The notes under the pieces are model-generated. The model was not told where the DNA came from. It searched no databases and was given only the letters and a program-made list of their open reading frames with translations. Of a stretch of 64,000 bases of DNA, positions 26,851 to 34,876 are shown one piece after another. Source of the DNA: CAVQGZ01 sp963714455 (GTDB taxonomy: Bacteria > Actinomycetota > Actinomycetes > Jiangellales > Jiangellaceae); contig CAVQON010000014.1 in NCBI GenBank assembly GCA_963714455.1, positions 68,703 to 132,702 on the forward strand. Direction: 5' to 3'. A program made the position numbers and the translations under genes. Each line of letters begins with the position of its first letter. Positions within the stretch are counted from its first letter, which is position 1.

Positions 26851-27609
26851 GTGGCAACCCTCGACATCCGCGACCTGCACGTGACGGTCGACACCGAAGC
26901 CGGCGCCAAGGAGATTCTGCGCGGGGTCGACCTGACCGTCCGCCCCGGCGAGACGCACGCGATCATGGGGCCGAACGGGTCGGGCAAGTCGACCCTGGCC
27001 TACTCGATCGCCGGGCACCCGAAGTACACGATCACCGCCGGCACCGTCACCCTCGATGGCGAGGACGTGCTGGCCATGACGGTGGACGAGCGTGCCCGCG
27101 CCGGTCTCTTCCTCGCCATGCAGTACCCGGTCGAGGTGCCCGGGGTGTCGGTGTCGAACTTCTTGCGGACCGCCAAGACCGCCGTCGACGGCGAGGCGCC
27201 GAAGCTGCGCACCTGGGTGAAGGACGTCAAAGCAGCGATGAGCGACCTGGCGATCGACCCGGCGTTCGCCGAGCGCGACGTCAACGCCGGGTTCTCCGGC
27301 GGGGAGAAGAAGCGCCACGAGATCTTGCAGCTCGAGCTGCTCGACCCGCAGGTGGCCGTGCTGGACGAGACCGACTCCGGCCTCGACATCGACGCCCTGC
27401 GCGTCGTCAGCGAGGGCGTCAACCGGTTCAAGGAAGACGGCGACAAGGGGGTCTTGCTCATCACCCACTACACGCGCATCCTTCGCTACATCGAGCCCGA
27501 CTTCGTCCACGTGTTCGTCGACGGACGCATCGCCGAGGAGGGCGGGCCCGAGCTGGCCGAGAAGCTCGAGGTCGAGGGGTACGTGTCGTACGCGGGCGCC
27601 AAGGTCTGA
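26851..27609 (+). CDS. sufC: Fe-S cluster assembly ATPase SufC
   Basis: ABC-type ATPase that drives conformational change of SufB-SufD. The 252-residue product has Walker A GPNGSGKSTLAY near residue 38, the SufC-type signature NAGFSGGEKKRHE, Walker B AVLDETDSGLD (Asp-Glu-Thr in place of the usual Asp-Glu-Pro, a SufC hallmark) and a switch His in LLITHYTRIL. GTG 26851 has an AAGGAGA ribosome binding site nine bases before it. It lies 31 bases past the Rieske gene. Confidence 0.96.
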   Translation: MATLDIRDLHVTVDTEAGAKEILRGVDLTVRPGETHAIMGPNGSGKSTLAYSIAGHPKYTITAGTVTLDGEDVLAMTVDERARAGLFLAMQYPVEVPGVSVSNFLRTAKTAVDGEAPKLRTWVKDVKAAMSDLAIDPAFAERDVNAGFSGGEKKRHEILQLELLDPQVAVLDETDSGLDIDALRVVSEGVNRFKEDGDKGVLLITHYTRILRYIEPDFVHVFVDGRIAEEGGPELAEKLEVEGYVSYAGAKV

Positions 27610-27654
27610 TCCGACGCCGACCCCGGAGCCCACGACACAGAAGGAGGTCGAGTC

Positions 27655-28941
27655 GTGACGACGCTTCACGCGCCGACCGAGGCGACGTCGCTCGACGTCG
27701 CCCGGGTACGAGCCGACTTCCCCGTGCTCGAGCGCACCGGGCGGTCGGGTCGTCCGCTGGTGTATCTCGACTCCGCGGCGACGGCACAGAAGCCGCACGC
27801 GGTGATCGAGGCCGAGGCGGACTTCTACCGGCACCACAACGCCGCCGTGCACCGTGGCGCCCACCTGCTGGCTGAGGAGTCCACAGCCGCCTACGAGGGC
27901 GCCCGGGCGACGATCGCCCGGTTCATCGGGGGCCGGCACGGCGAGCTCGTGCTCACCCGCAACGCCACCGAGGCGCTCAACCTGCTGGCCTACTCCATCG
28001 GCAACGCCTCGATCGACCCGAGCGCCGACCCCCGGTTGCGCCTGGGCCCTGGCGACGAGGTGTGCGTCACCGAGATGGAGCACCACGCCAACCTCGTCCC
28101 GTGGCAGGAGCTGTGCCGACGCACCGGCGCGACGTTGCGCTGGATCCCGCTGGCACCGGACGGCACCCTCGACCTGAGCGACCTCGACACGATCGTCAAC
28201 GAGCGGACGAAGGTGCTGTCGTTCGTCCACCAGTCCAACGTCGTGGGCACTGTGAACCCTGTCGACGTGCTGCGTGACCGAGCCCGGGCGGTGGGAGCCC
28301 TCGTCTTTCTCGACGCCTGCCAGTCGGTGCCGCACCGTCCGCTCGACGTGGTCGCGCTGGGCGTCGACGCCGTCGCGCTGAGCGGGCACAAGATGCTCGG
28401 CCCCACCGGCATCGGTGCCCTCTGGGGCCGCCGCGACCTGCTCGAGGCGCTGCCCCCGTTCGTCACCGGCGGCTCGATGATCGAGACAGTCACCATGGAG
28501 CGCTCCACGTACGCCCCGCCGCCGCTGCGCTTCGAGGCCGGCACCCCGCCGATCGCGCAGGCGGTCGGTCTGGCCGCCGCCGTCGACTACCTGGCCGAGC
28601 TCGGCATGCACGCAGTCGAGCAGCACGTCTCGGCCCTGACCCACCTGGCCGTCGACTCTCTGCTGGCCGTCCCCGGCGTGTCGGTGCTCGGTCCGTCCGG
28701 GGAGCGCGGCCCGGTGGTGGCGTTCGCCGTGGAGGGGGTGCACCCGCACGACCTGTCGCAGGTGCTCGACGCCGAGGGCGTCGCGGTGCGGGCGGGGCAC
28801 CACTGCGCCTGGCCGCTGCACCGCGTGCTGGGCGTGCAGGCGTCAGCGCGCGCCTCGTTCGCCGTCTACAACGACACCTCCGACGTCGCGGCGCTGGTCG
28901 ACGGGGTTCGGGCCGCGCAACGGTTCTTCGGGGTGGGCTGA
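27655..28941 (+). CDS. sufS: cysteine desulfurase SufS
   Basis: Pyridoxal-phosphate enzyme that takes sulfur from cysteine and passes it to SufU. The 428-residue product has the PLP lysine in SGHKMLGPTG near residue 246 and the persulfide cysteine in AGHHCAWPLH near residue 383. The region around the cysteine is the short class II type that works with a SufU or SufE acceptor. GTG 27655 follows an AAGGAGG ribosome binding site by about seven bases. The next gene begins two bases after its stop. Confidence 0.95.
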   Translation: MTTLHAPTEATSLDVARVRADFPVLERTGRSGRPLVYLDSAATAQKPHAVIEAEADFYRHHNAAVHRGAHLLAEESTAAYEGARATIARFIGGRHGELVLTRNATEALNLLAYSIGNASIDPSADPRLRLGPGDEVCVTEMEHHANLVPWQELCRRTGATLRWIPLAPDGTLDLSDLDTIVNERTKVLSFVHQSNVVGTVNPVDVLRDRARAVGALVFLDACQSVPHRPLDVVALGVDAVALSGHKMLGPTGIGALWGRRDLLEALPPFVTGGSMIETVTMERSTYAPPPLRFEAGTPPIAQAVGLAAAVDYLAELGMHAVEQHVSALTHLAVDSLLAVPGVSVLGPSGERGPVVAFAVEGVHPHDLSQVLDAEGVAVRAGHHCAWPLHRVLGVQASARASFAVYNDTSDVAALVDGVRAAQRFFGVG

Positions 28942-28942
28942 C

Positions 28943-29419
28943 ATGGCGACCGGGCTGGAGGGCCTCTACTCCGAGATCATCCTCGACCACTACCGCGCCC
29001 CGCACGGGGCCGGGCTGCGCGAGCCGTTCGACACCGAGTCGCACCAGGTCAACCCGCTGTGCGGGGACGAGATCACTCTGCGGGTGCTCGTCGACGGCGC
29101 CGGGGACGAACCGGTGGTGCGCGACGTCTCGTACGCCGCGACCGGGTGCTCCATCAGCCAGGCGTCGGCATCCATGCTGTACGACCTCGTCGCCGATCAA
29201 CCCCTGGGTCAGGTGCGCGAGCGTCTGGCCGGGGTGCGGCACATGCTGCTGGACGGGGCGGAGCCCGACGAAGACCTGCTCGAGGACGCCATCGCCGTCG
29301 CCGGAGTCGCCAAGTTCCCCGCGCGCGTCAAGTGCGCCCTGCTGCCGTGGGCAGCGTTCACCGATGCCATGACCCGGGCGGGGCAGCCCGTCCGGGACGA
29401 CACTGAGGAGCCAGCATGA
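28943..29419 (+). CDS. sufU: SufU sulfur-transfer protein
   Basis: Zinc-containing sulfur acceptor for SufS in Gram-positive bacteria. The 158-residue product has the three conserved cysteines: NPLCGDEI near residue 39, ATGCSISQAS near residue 71 and RVKCALLPW near residue 133, and the Asp in the first motif that completes the zinc site. The start follows sufS by two bases and its stop overlaps the next gene by four bases. Confidence 0.94.
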   Translation: MATGLEGLYSEIILDHYRAPHGAGLREPFDTESHQVNPLCGDEITLRVLVDGAGDEPVVRDVSYAATGCSISQASASMLYDLVADQPLGQVRERLAGVRHMLLDGAEPDEDLLEDAIAVAGVAKFPARVKCALLPWAAFTDAMTRAGQPVRDDTEEPA

Positions 29420-29742
29420 CCACCCCCACCCTCGACGACCTGACCGAGGCCATGCGCGACGTCGTCGACCCCGAGCTCGGCATCAACGTGGTCGACCTCG
29501 GTCTCGTCTACGGGGTGCACCTCGACTCGGGTGACGCCGGTGAGACCACCGCGAGCATCGACATGACGCTCACCAGTGCGGCCTGCCCGCTGACCGACGT
29601 TATCGAAGACCAGACCCGGTCGGCGCTGAGCGGCCTCGTGGACGACTTTCGCATCAACTGGGTCTGGATGCCGCCGTGGGGTCCGGACAAGATCACCGAG
29701 GACGGCCGCGAGCAGCTGCGGGCCCTGGGCTTCAACGTCTGA
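29416..29742 (+). CDS. sufT: SufT-like DUF59 / PaaD-type Fe-S assembly factor
   Basis: A 108-residue protein of the DUF59 family, which acts late in Fe-S cluster transfer to client proteins. It has the family signature DPELGINVVDLGLVY and the conserved cysteine in TSAACPLTD near residue 58, as well as a Trp-rich WVWMPPWGP segment towards the end. It closes the suf operon after the overlap with sufU. The alternative name is metal-sulfur cluster assembly factor. Confidence 0.93.
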   Translation: MTTPTLDDLTEAMRDVVDPELGINVVDLGLVYGVHLDSGDAGETTASIDMTLTSAACPLTDVIEDQTRSALSGLVDDFRINWVWMPPWGPDKITEDGREQLRALGFNV

Positions 29743-29743
29743 C

Positions 29744-29764
29744 GAGCCGCCCGCGACCCGGCTC
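29744..29764. terminator. convergent hairpin between sufT and bioN
   Basis: GAGCCG (29744-29749) pairs with CGGCTC (29759-29764) around a nine-base loop in the short gap between two convergent operons. It can work on both strands. The stem is only six base pairs. Confidence 0.4.
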
Positions 29765-30380
29765 AGTCGTCCAGGCCGCGGGCAGCCAGCGCCTCGCCCA
29801 TGGTGTCGGCGTGGCGAAGCGTGCGGACCACCAAGGGGACGCCGTACGTGCGGGGGTCCAGGCGCAGGCCGCGCGCCCGGTGCGCCTCGCGGACCTCGGC
29901 GGCCAGCCCCGCAACGACCGGTACGGCACGAATCCCGAGGGCCATGAGCAGCGCGACCCGGTCGGGGTCGACGCCCACGACGCGCAGGGGGCGCATCGCC
30001 GCCGCGAATGCCGCGGTCATGGCCGTCACCCTCGTCGTCACCGTCACCAGCCCCGCCAGCGCAACCGCGACGACCAGCCCGCCGACCGTCACCAGGGCAC
30101 GCTCGGCTCCGCTGAGCCACCACTGCAGGGCCAGCAGGACGGCGGCGAACCACCGCAAGGGCCACACCTGGGCGAGCGAGACTCGCCACCCGACACCGGC
30201 GAGGCCGTACCCGGCTGCCGTCAGCGCCAGCCCGATGCCGACCGCGGATGTGCTCGATGCGATCACGAGTGCACTGAGCAGCACGGCCAGCGCCAGCAGC
30301 TTGGCCCCGGCGGGCAGCCGGTGCAGAGCGGACGTGCCGGGCTGGTAGAGCCCGGCCGGTGGCAGCGCCTGGCGGGCCAC
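29763..30380 (-). CDS. bioN: energy-coupling factor transporter T component BioN
   Basis: Membrane coupling protein of an ECF importer, here with BioM and BioY for biotin. The 205-residue product has four or five hydrophobic helices and the two T-component Ala-Arg-Gly motifs that couple to the ATPase: AHRARGLRL and ALAARGLDD, the second at the extreme C-terminus. GTG 30380 begins three bases after the bioM stop. It is the last gene of a six-gene minus-strand operon. Confidence 0.88.
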   Translation of the reverse strand: MARQALPPAGLYQPGTSALHRLPAGAKLLALAVLLSALVIASSTSAVGIGLALTAAGYGLAGVGWRVSLAQVWPLRWFAAVLLALQWWLSGAERALVTVGGLVVAVALAGLVTVTTRVTAMTAAFAAAMRPLRVVGVDPDRVALLMALGIRAVPVVAGLAAEVREAHRARGLRLDPRTYGVPLVVRTLRHADTMGEALAARGLDD

Positions 30381-30383
30381 GCC

Positions 30384-31058
30384 TCAGCCCACCAGCGCCC
30401 GGTAGGCGGCGACGGCCTGGCCAGGTGCAGCGTCGGCGACGACGCGTCCGTTCTCGAACACCAGCACCCGGTCGAACGAGGTGAGGGTGTCGAGGTCGTG
30501 GGTGACCATCACGACGTGCTGCTCCAGGCCGTTCACGATGGCCATCACTCGTTGGGTGTTGCGTAGGTCGAGCAACGTGGTCGGCTCGTCGCACACCAGC
30601 ACGTCGGGCCTGGCGACGAGCACGCCGGCCAGCGCCAGCAGCTGTTTCTCCCCGCCGGAGAGCAGGTGGGAGGCCCGGTCGTCGAACCCGACGAGTCCGA
30701 CGGCGGCCAGGGCCTGCGCGACCCGCTCGCGGGTCTGCGCCTTGTCCAGCCCGCTGCGGCGCAGGCTGAGAGCGACGTCCTCGGCAACCGTCGGCATGAC
30801 GATCTGCGCGTCGGGGCTGGTGAACACGAAGCCGACCCGTCGCCGCACCGCTGCGCCGTCCGAGGAGGTGTCGAGGCCGTCGATCGTCACACGCCCGACG
30901 TCCGGCTCGATCAGCCCGTTGAGCAGGCGGGCGAAGGTCGACTTGCCCGAGCCGTTGGCGCCGACGACGCCGATCCGCCGCTCGGTGAGGGTGACGCAGA
31001 CGTCGTCCAGAACGACGCGCCCACCCAGGCGGTGGGTGACGCCCTCGACCTCGATCAC
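30384..31058 (-). CDS. bioM: energy-coupling factor ATPase BioM
   Basis: A 224-residue ABC ATPase of the ECF type. Walker A is GANGSGKSTFARLL near residue 34, the Q-loop is in FTSPDAQIV, the signature is LLSGGEKQLLALA, Walker B LVCDEPTTLLD and the switch His in MVTHDLDTL. Length is short, as for ECF A-components. GTG 31058 overlaps the thiolase stop by four bases. With bioN and bioY in the same operon biotin import is the likely task. Confidence 0.9.
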   Translation of the reverse strand: MIEVEGVTHRLGGRVVLDDVCVTLTERRIGVVGANGSGKSTFARLLNGLIEPDVGRVTIDGLDTSSDGAAVRRRVGFVFTSPDAQIVMPTVAEDVALSLRRSGLDKAQTRERVAQALAAVGLVGFDDRASHLLSGGEKQLLALAGVLVARPDVLVCDEPTTLLDLRNTQRVMAIVNGLEQHVVMVTHDLDTLTSFDRVLVFENGRVVADAAPGQAVAAYRALVG

Positions 31059-32203
31059 CGCTCGACCCCGACCTGCTGGATCCCGACCGGCTCGACGACG
31101 ACGGCCACACCTTGCCCGCCACCAGCGGCGACCGCAGCCAGCCCGTAGGGAGCGTCCGGGTCGAGGACGCCCTGGCGCACCATGCGCGAGAACAGTCGGA
31201 CCATGATGACCGCACCCGAGGCTCCCCAGGGGTGCCCGATGGCGAGCGCTCCGCCGTCAGGGCAGATGAGGCTGTCGCGGATCCCGAGAGCGTCCGCGCC
31301 GGCGAGCACCTGCCCGGCGAACGCCTCGACGATCTCGACGGTGCCCACCTCGGCGATGCCGACACCGGCCCGCCGCAGCGCCTGCTCCGTCGCCGGCACG
31401 AGGCCGAGGCCGCAGCGGTTCGGGTCGACGCCGGCCCGACCGACGGAGACGATCCGCAGCCCCGGCCAGCCGCGCTCGGCCCGTAGCCACTCCGGCACGA
31501 TCACGACGGCGGCGGCGCCGTCACTGACCCCGCAGGAGTTCCCGGCCGTCACGGTCCCGTCGTCGACGAAGGCCGGACGCAGCCGGGCCAGCCTCGCTTC
31601 GGTGATGGCGCGCGGACGGTCGTCGGTGGTCAGTCCGGCGAGAGGCACGATCTCGTCGTCGAACCTGCCGTCGGCGCGAGCGGCCAGCGCCCGTGCGTGG
31701 CTGCGGGCGGCGTAGGCGTCCTGGCGCTCGCGCGTCACTCCCGCCTCGCGGGCGACCGTCTCGGCTGCCACGCCCATGTCGGGGTCGCCCACGTCGAGGG
31801 GTGCGAACTGGGCTCGTCCCGGCGGGGCCTGCGAGGCGCTCTCCGACCCTCCGGCCACCACGACGCGTGCCTGACCCGCCGAGACCAGAGCCGCCGCGGT
31901 GGTGACGGCTTCGAGCCCGGCGGCGCACTGGCGGTCGACCGTCATGCCGGGCACCTCCTGGCCGAGCCCGGCTCGCAGGGCGGCCAGCCGGCCGAGCGCG
32001 CCACCGGGGCCCCGCGAGCTGCCCAGGACCACGTCGTCGACGCCCAGCGGGCCGCCACCCAGGTCGCCCAGCGCCGCCCGCACCGCGACCGCAGCCAGCT
32101 CGTCCGGGCCGCAAGCGGCCAGGCTGCGGCCAGACGTGGCGATCGGCGTCCGGCGCGCGGCGACGACGACGGGAGTGGTGTCGCGCCCTGGGTCGTTGAG
32201 CAT
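31055..32203 (-). CDS. thiolase family protein with altered active site
   Basis: A 382-residue member of the thiolase family. The nucleophile Cys is present in DRQCAAGLEA near residue 91, and so is the GHPWGASG histidine near residue 324. Two other catalytic positions are changed: the Asn of the usual NEAFA motif is Val (EIVEAFAGQ), and the C-terminal Cys of the CxGGGQG motif is Ala (AVAAGGGQG). Classical Claisen/thiolytic chemistry should be impaired, so it may have another acyl-transfer activity. ATG 32203 follows the hot-dog gene by 71 bases, and the stop overlaps bioM by four bases. Placement in a biotin-import operon suggests a role with biotin precursors or acyl-CoA pools. Confidence 0.85.
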   Translation of the reverse strand: MLNDPGRDTTPVVVAARRTPIATSGRSLAACGPDELAAVAVRAALGDLGGGPLGVDDVVLGSSRGPGGALGRLAALRAGLGQEVPGMTVDRQCAAGLEAVTTAAALVSAGQARVVVAGGSESASQAPPGRAQFAPLDVGDPDMGVAAETVAREAGVTRERQDAYAARSHARALAARADGRFDDEIVPLAGLTTDDRPRAITEARLARLRPAFVDDGTVTAGNSCGVSDGAAAVVIVPEWLRAERGWPGLRIVSVGRAGVDPNRCGLGLVPATEQALRRAGVGIAEVGTVEIVEAFAGQVLAGADALGIRDSLICPDGGALAIGHPWGASGAVIMVRLFSRMVRQGVLDPDAPYGLAAVAAGGGQGVAVVVEPVGIQQVGVER

Positions 32204-32274
32204 CTCGCGACGAAGCGTAGGCGGCGAGCGCCGGACCACGCCCCCGCCGCCCTCGGCTCGTGGCGCCCGCCTGA

Positions 32275-33012
32275 TCAGCCGATCTGGATCCAGGTGGCCA
32301 TCGCTCGGGCCAGAACGGTGCCGTCCGGCCCGTGGACGGTGGTGGCTGTGAACGACTTGCGGCCGTCGACGCCGACGAGGCGACCCATGACCACACAGGT
32401 GTCGCCGACCTGCGGGACCGCGCTGATCTGGGCGGCGATGCGCCCCAGCACGATCACCGCATCGCCCTGCAGCGCCGTCCATGCGCCCGGGCAGTCCAGG
32501 GCCGCCCACAGTGCTGCCGCGCCGACCTCGCCGGTGGGCTCGGCGGCGTTCGAGCCGACGTGCCACGTGCACGCGGTGCGGTTCTCGTCCACCAGGCCCG
32601 GCCGCAGGTCGTAGCCGTCGTGCTCGGGACGCGACGGCCCGCAGACCCAGCATGTCGGGAAGGGATGGGTCGTCAGACCGAGGTAGGCGCCCTCGGCCTC
32701 GCGAGCGACGTCGACGGGCACGGCTGGCACAGCCTCCGCCGCGGCGGGCGCCTCGGTCAGCAGTCGGGCGCCGGCGATCACGGTCTCGTCCTGGCTCGCG
32801 GTGGTCTCGCCGTGGCCGGGGCTGGACAGCGTCATCGCCTCGCCCAGCGGTGGCGGCTGGCGCAGCGTCACCTCGACCCAGGGCACGCCCGGTCCGAAGG
32901 CAGGCTGTCCGGCGGCACGCAGAGCCGCCTCGGCGAGCCGACCCGCCACGTAGCCACCGTTGCCGGAGTCGGGCGGGCCGTTGTATTGCTTCTCGATCGT
33001 GAGCGTCGTCAT
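32275..33012 (-). CDS. hot-dog fold thioesterase-like protein
   Basis: A 245-residue protein that looks like a double hot-dog thioesterase-type fold: an N-terminal NGGYVAGRLAEAAL helix, beta-rich middle and a C-terminal half ending ARAMATWIQIG, which resembles the last strand of such folds. A CWVCGPSRP motif near residue 122 (CxxC) is unusual and could bind metal or form a disulfide. It lies between the acyl-CoA ligase-like gene (five bases) and the thiolase, so action on a CoA thioester is likely. The family assignment is moderate only. Confidence 0.6.
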   Translation of the reverse strand: MTTLTIEKQYNGPPDSGNGGYVAGRLAEAALRAAGQPAFGPGVPWVEVTLRQPPPLGEAMTLSSPGHGETTASQDETVIAGARLLTEAPAAAEAVPAVPVDVAREAEGAYLGLTTHPFPTCWVCGPSRPEHDGYDLRPGLVDENRTACTWHVGSNAAEPTGEVGAAALWAALDCPGAWTALQGDAVIVLGRIAAQISAVPQVGDTCVVMGRLVGVDGRKSFTATTVHGPDGTVLARAMATWIQIG

Positions 33013-33017
33013 GGCCG

Positions 33018-34196
33018 TCAGTCTGGTGGGTCAGGCGGGCCGAGCAGCGCGCGGGCGGCAGCTCGGTCGACCTTGCCACCGCTCGTGCGCGGCAGTGCCG
33101 GCGTCAGATGCCAGGCGCGGGGGAGGGCCTGTGGTGTCAGACGTCCCCGTGCCCAGGTGCGCAGCCGGCGCAGGGACGCCGCGTCGACGCTGTCGTGCTC
33201 CACGACCGCCCCCACGACCTGTCCCAGGTCGGCGTGGGCGACTCCGACGACGACGACCTCCCGCACTCCCGGTGCGCCGGCCAGCACGCTCTCCACCTCG
33301 GCGACGTCGACGGTCGCGCCGCCGGTCTGCACGCCCGCCACACCCCGGCCGGCCACCACGACCGACCCGTCGGGCAGCACCTGGCCCCGGTCGCCGACAC
33401 TCGTCCAGCCGTCGCCGTCGCGCTGCAGCGGCCCACGGGATCGGGTACCGACGGCTGCGTCCGCCAGGTAGCCCGTGGCCAGCAACGGCCCCCGCACCCA
33501 CAGCACACCCTTGCGACTGACGACCTCGACCCCGGGGAACGGGGGCAGGGACGGCGACTCGGCGTGCGGCTCACCGATCGCCACGAACGACAGCTCGGCG
33601 GCACCGTAGTAGGCAACGACCCGAACCTCCCGAGCCTGGGCACGAGCGGCGACCGGGGCAGGGAGGGCGGCGCCGGCGACGACGACGGTGCGCCCCGCCA
33701 GGTCGGAGTCGGTACCCAGCAGGTCGGCGAGCTGGCGCGGCAGGAGGTGCGCGACGTCCCACTCCCGTGCCGTGCGCACAGGCTCGAAGACCGGTGTCGC
33801 CCCGATCTGGACGGCGTGCCAGGCGGCGTGCAGAAACAGCGTGGACGACAGCGGACCGGGCACGAGCACCCGGCTACCTGATCGCGTGCCGGTGGCTGTC
33901 GCGAGCGCCTCGACGCTGGCCTCCCACGACACCCGGGTACGGCACACCGCCCGGGGCGCCGCCGTGCTGCCCGAGGTCAGGGCTACCAGCCACGTGCCCG
34001 GCGGGGCGTGCTGCAGGCGCTGCGTGAATCCGACCGGGTGCCCCCGGCGATGGTCGAGGACGGCGGTCGGCCCCGGTCCGTCCAGCGCCCGCAGCACGTC
34101 GCGGGGGTGCGCGTCGCTGACGGTGCCGGCCACAGCAGGAGTCAGCGGCTCAAGGGGTCGCGATCGTCCGGCGCCGAGCTCGGCTGTGCGCTCCAC
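33018..34196 (-). CDS. AMP-dependent acyl-CoA ligase-like protein (MenE-like)
   Basis: A short ANL-superfamily enzyme of about 392 residues, similar in size to actinobacterial o-succinylbenzoate-CoA ligases. The ATP motif is ALTSGSTAAPRAV (Arg in place of the usual Lys), the A5-like block is YYGAAELSF, and the C-terminal part has GRGVAGVQTGG, DVAEVESVL and RTSGGKVDR with the catalytic Lys. The best start is GTG 34196, inside bioY by 55 bases; GTG 34133, just after the bioY stop, is a shorter option. Context argues for activation of a biotin-related carboxylic acid rather than menaquinone synthesis, since no other men gene is near. Confidence 0.72.
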   Translation of the reverse strand: MERTAELGAGRSRPLEPLTPAVAGTVSDAHPRDVLRALDGPGPTAVLDHRRGHPVGFTQRLQHAPPGTWLVALTSGSTAAPRAVCRTRVSWEASVEALATATGTRSGSRVLVPGPLSSTLFLHAAWHAVQIGATPVFEPVRTAREWDVAHLLPRQLADLLGTDSDLAGRTVVVAGAALPAPVAARAQAREVRVVAYYGAAELSFVAIGEPHAESPSLPPFPGVEVVSRKGVLWVRGPLLATGYLADAAVGTRSRGPLQRDGDGWTSVGDRGQVLPDGSVVVAGRGVAGVQTGGATVDVAEVESVLAGAPGVREVVVVGVAHADLGQVVGAVVEHDSVDAASLRRLRTWARGRLTPQALPRAWHLTPALPRTSGGKVDRAAARALLGPPDPPD

Positions 34197-34795
34197 CCCG
34201 AGGACGTGGCTGCCGTTCGTGACGATGCGGGCGCAGCGAGCAGGTCGGGCATGGCGCGGTGCACCCCGATCGCCACGGCCGTGGCGAGCACAGCCTTGAC
34301 AAGGTCGCCTGGGATGAAGGCCGCAGCGAGCACGGCCGTCTCGGCCAGCGGAACCTCGGTGCGCCACGCCTGCACCGGGACTCCCAGGGCGTAGATCACC
34401 CCGACTCCGCCCACCAGGTTCGCGGTCAGCCCGCGCGGCCAGCGGTATCCGTGGCGGCCCTTCGCCACAACCCGCCCGATCACCCACGCGGCCAGCGGCC
34501 AGGCGAGCAGGTAGCCGGCGGACGGTCCCGCGAACACGCCGAGCCCGCCGCGTCCCCCGGCCAGCAGGGGTAGCCCAGCGGCCACCAGGCCGAGGAACAG
34601 CACCATCGACATCGCGCCCTTGCGTGCCCCCAGCAGCGAGCCGACCAGCATGACGCCCATCGTCTGCAACGTGATCGGTACCGCATTGCCGAACACCGCG
34701 ATCGCCCCGGGAAGGCCCAGCGCGGCCACCAGCCCGGCACCCAGCGCGACCTGGGCGGCGTCGCGTGACGTAAGTCGGCGCCGAGGTGACCTCAT
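34142..34795 (-). CDS. bioY: biotin transporter S component BioY
   Basis: The substrate-binding membrane protein of the biotin ECF importer. The 217-residue product has six hydrophobic segments with the family stretches GNAVPITLQTMGVMLVGSLLG near residue 35, FAGPSAGYLLAWPLAAWVIG and AAFIPGDLVKAVLATAVA. The ATG at 34795 starts MRSPRRRLT, a normal basic N-terminus. It leads the operon bioY-ligase-hotdog-thiolase-bioM-bioN and is divergent from the ABC-F gene over 81 bases. A BirA or BioQ operator may be in that gap but I could not identify one. Confidence 0.92.
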   Translation of the reverse strand: MRSPRRRLTSRDAAQVALGAGLVAALGLPGAIAVFGNAVPITLQTMGVMLVGSLLGARKGAMSMVLFLGLVAAGLPLLAGGRGGLGVFAGPSAGYLLAWPLAAWVIGRVVAKGRHGYRWPRGLTANLVGGVGVIYALGVPVQAWRTEVPLAETAVLAAAFIPGDLVKAVLATAVAIGVHRAMPDLLAAPASSRTAATSSGWSAQPSSAPDDRDPLSR

Positions 34796-34876
34796 GGGCA
34801 CCGAAGCGTAGATCGGTTCACAGCCTGGCGGGCGTGTGGTCGTGGGCACGCGTGCGGCCAGGCATCATGGTGGCTC

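Noticed and set aside
25495..28821. A minus-strand open frame of over 1100 codons opposite the suf genes
   Set aside because: It is antisense to well-conserved sufD, sufC and sufS and has the composition expected of an antisense shadow in GC-rich DNA.
33018..34196. Menaquinone enzyme MenE as a firm assignment
   Set aside because: Size and motifs fit, but no other men gene is present and the operon context is biotin transport.
34197..34487. A longer N-terminus for the acyl-CoA ligase-like protein
   Set aside because: The extra residues are read inside bioY in another frame, are Arg/Gly-rich and have no similarity to the ligase family.
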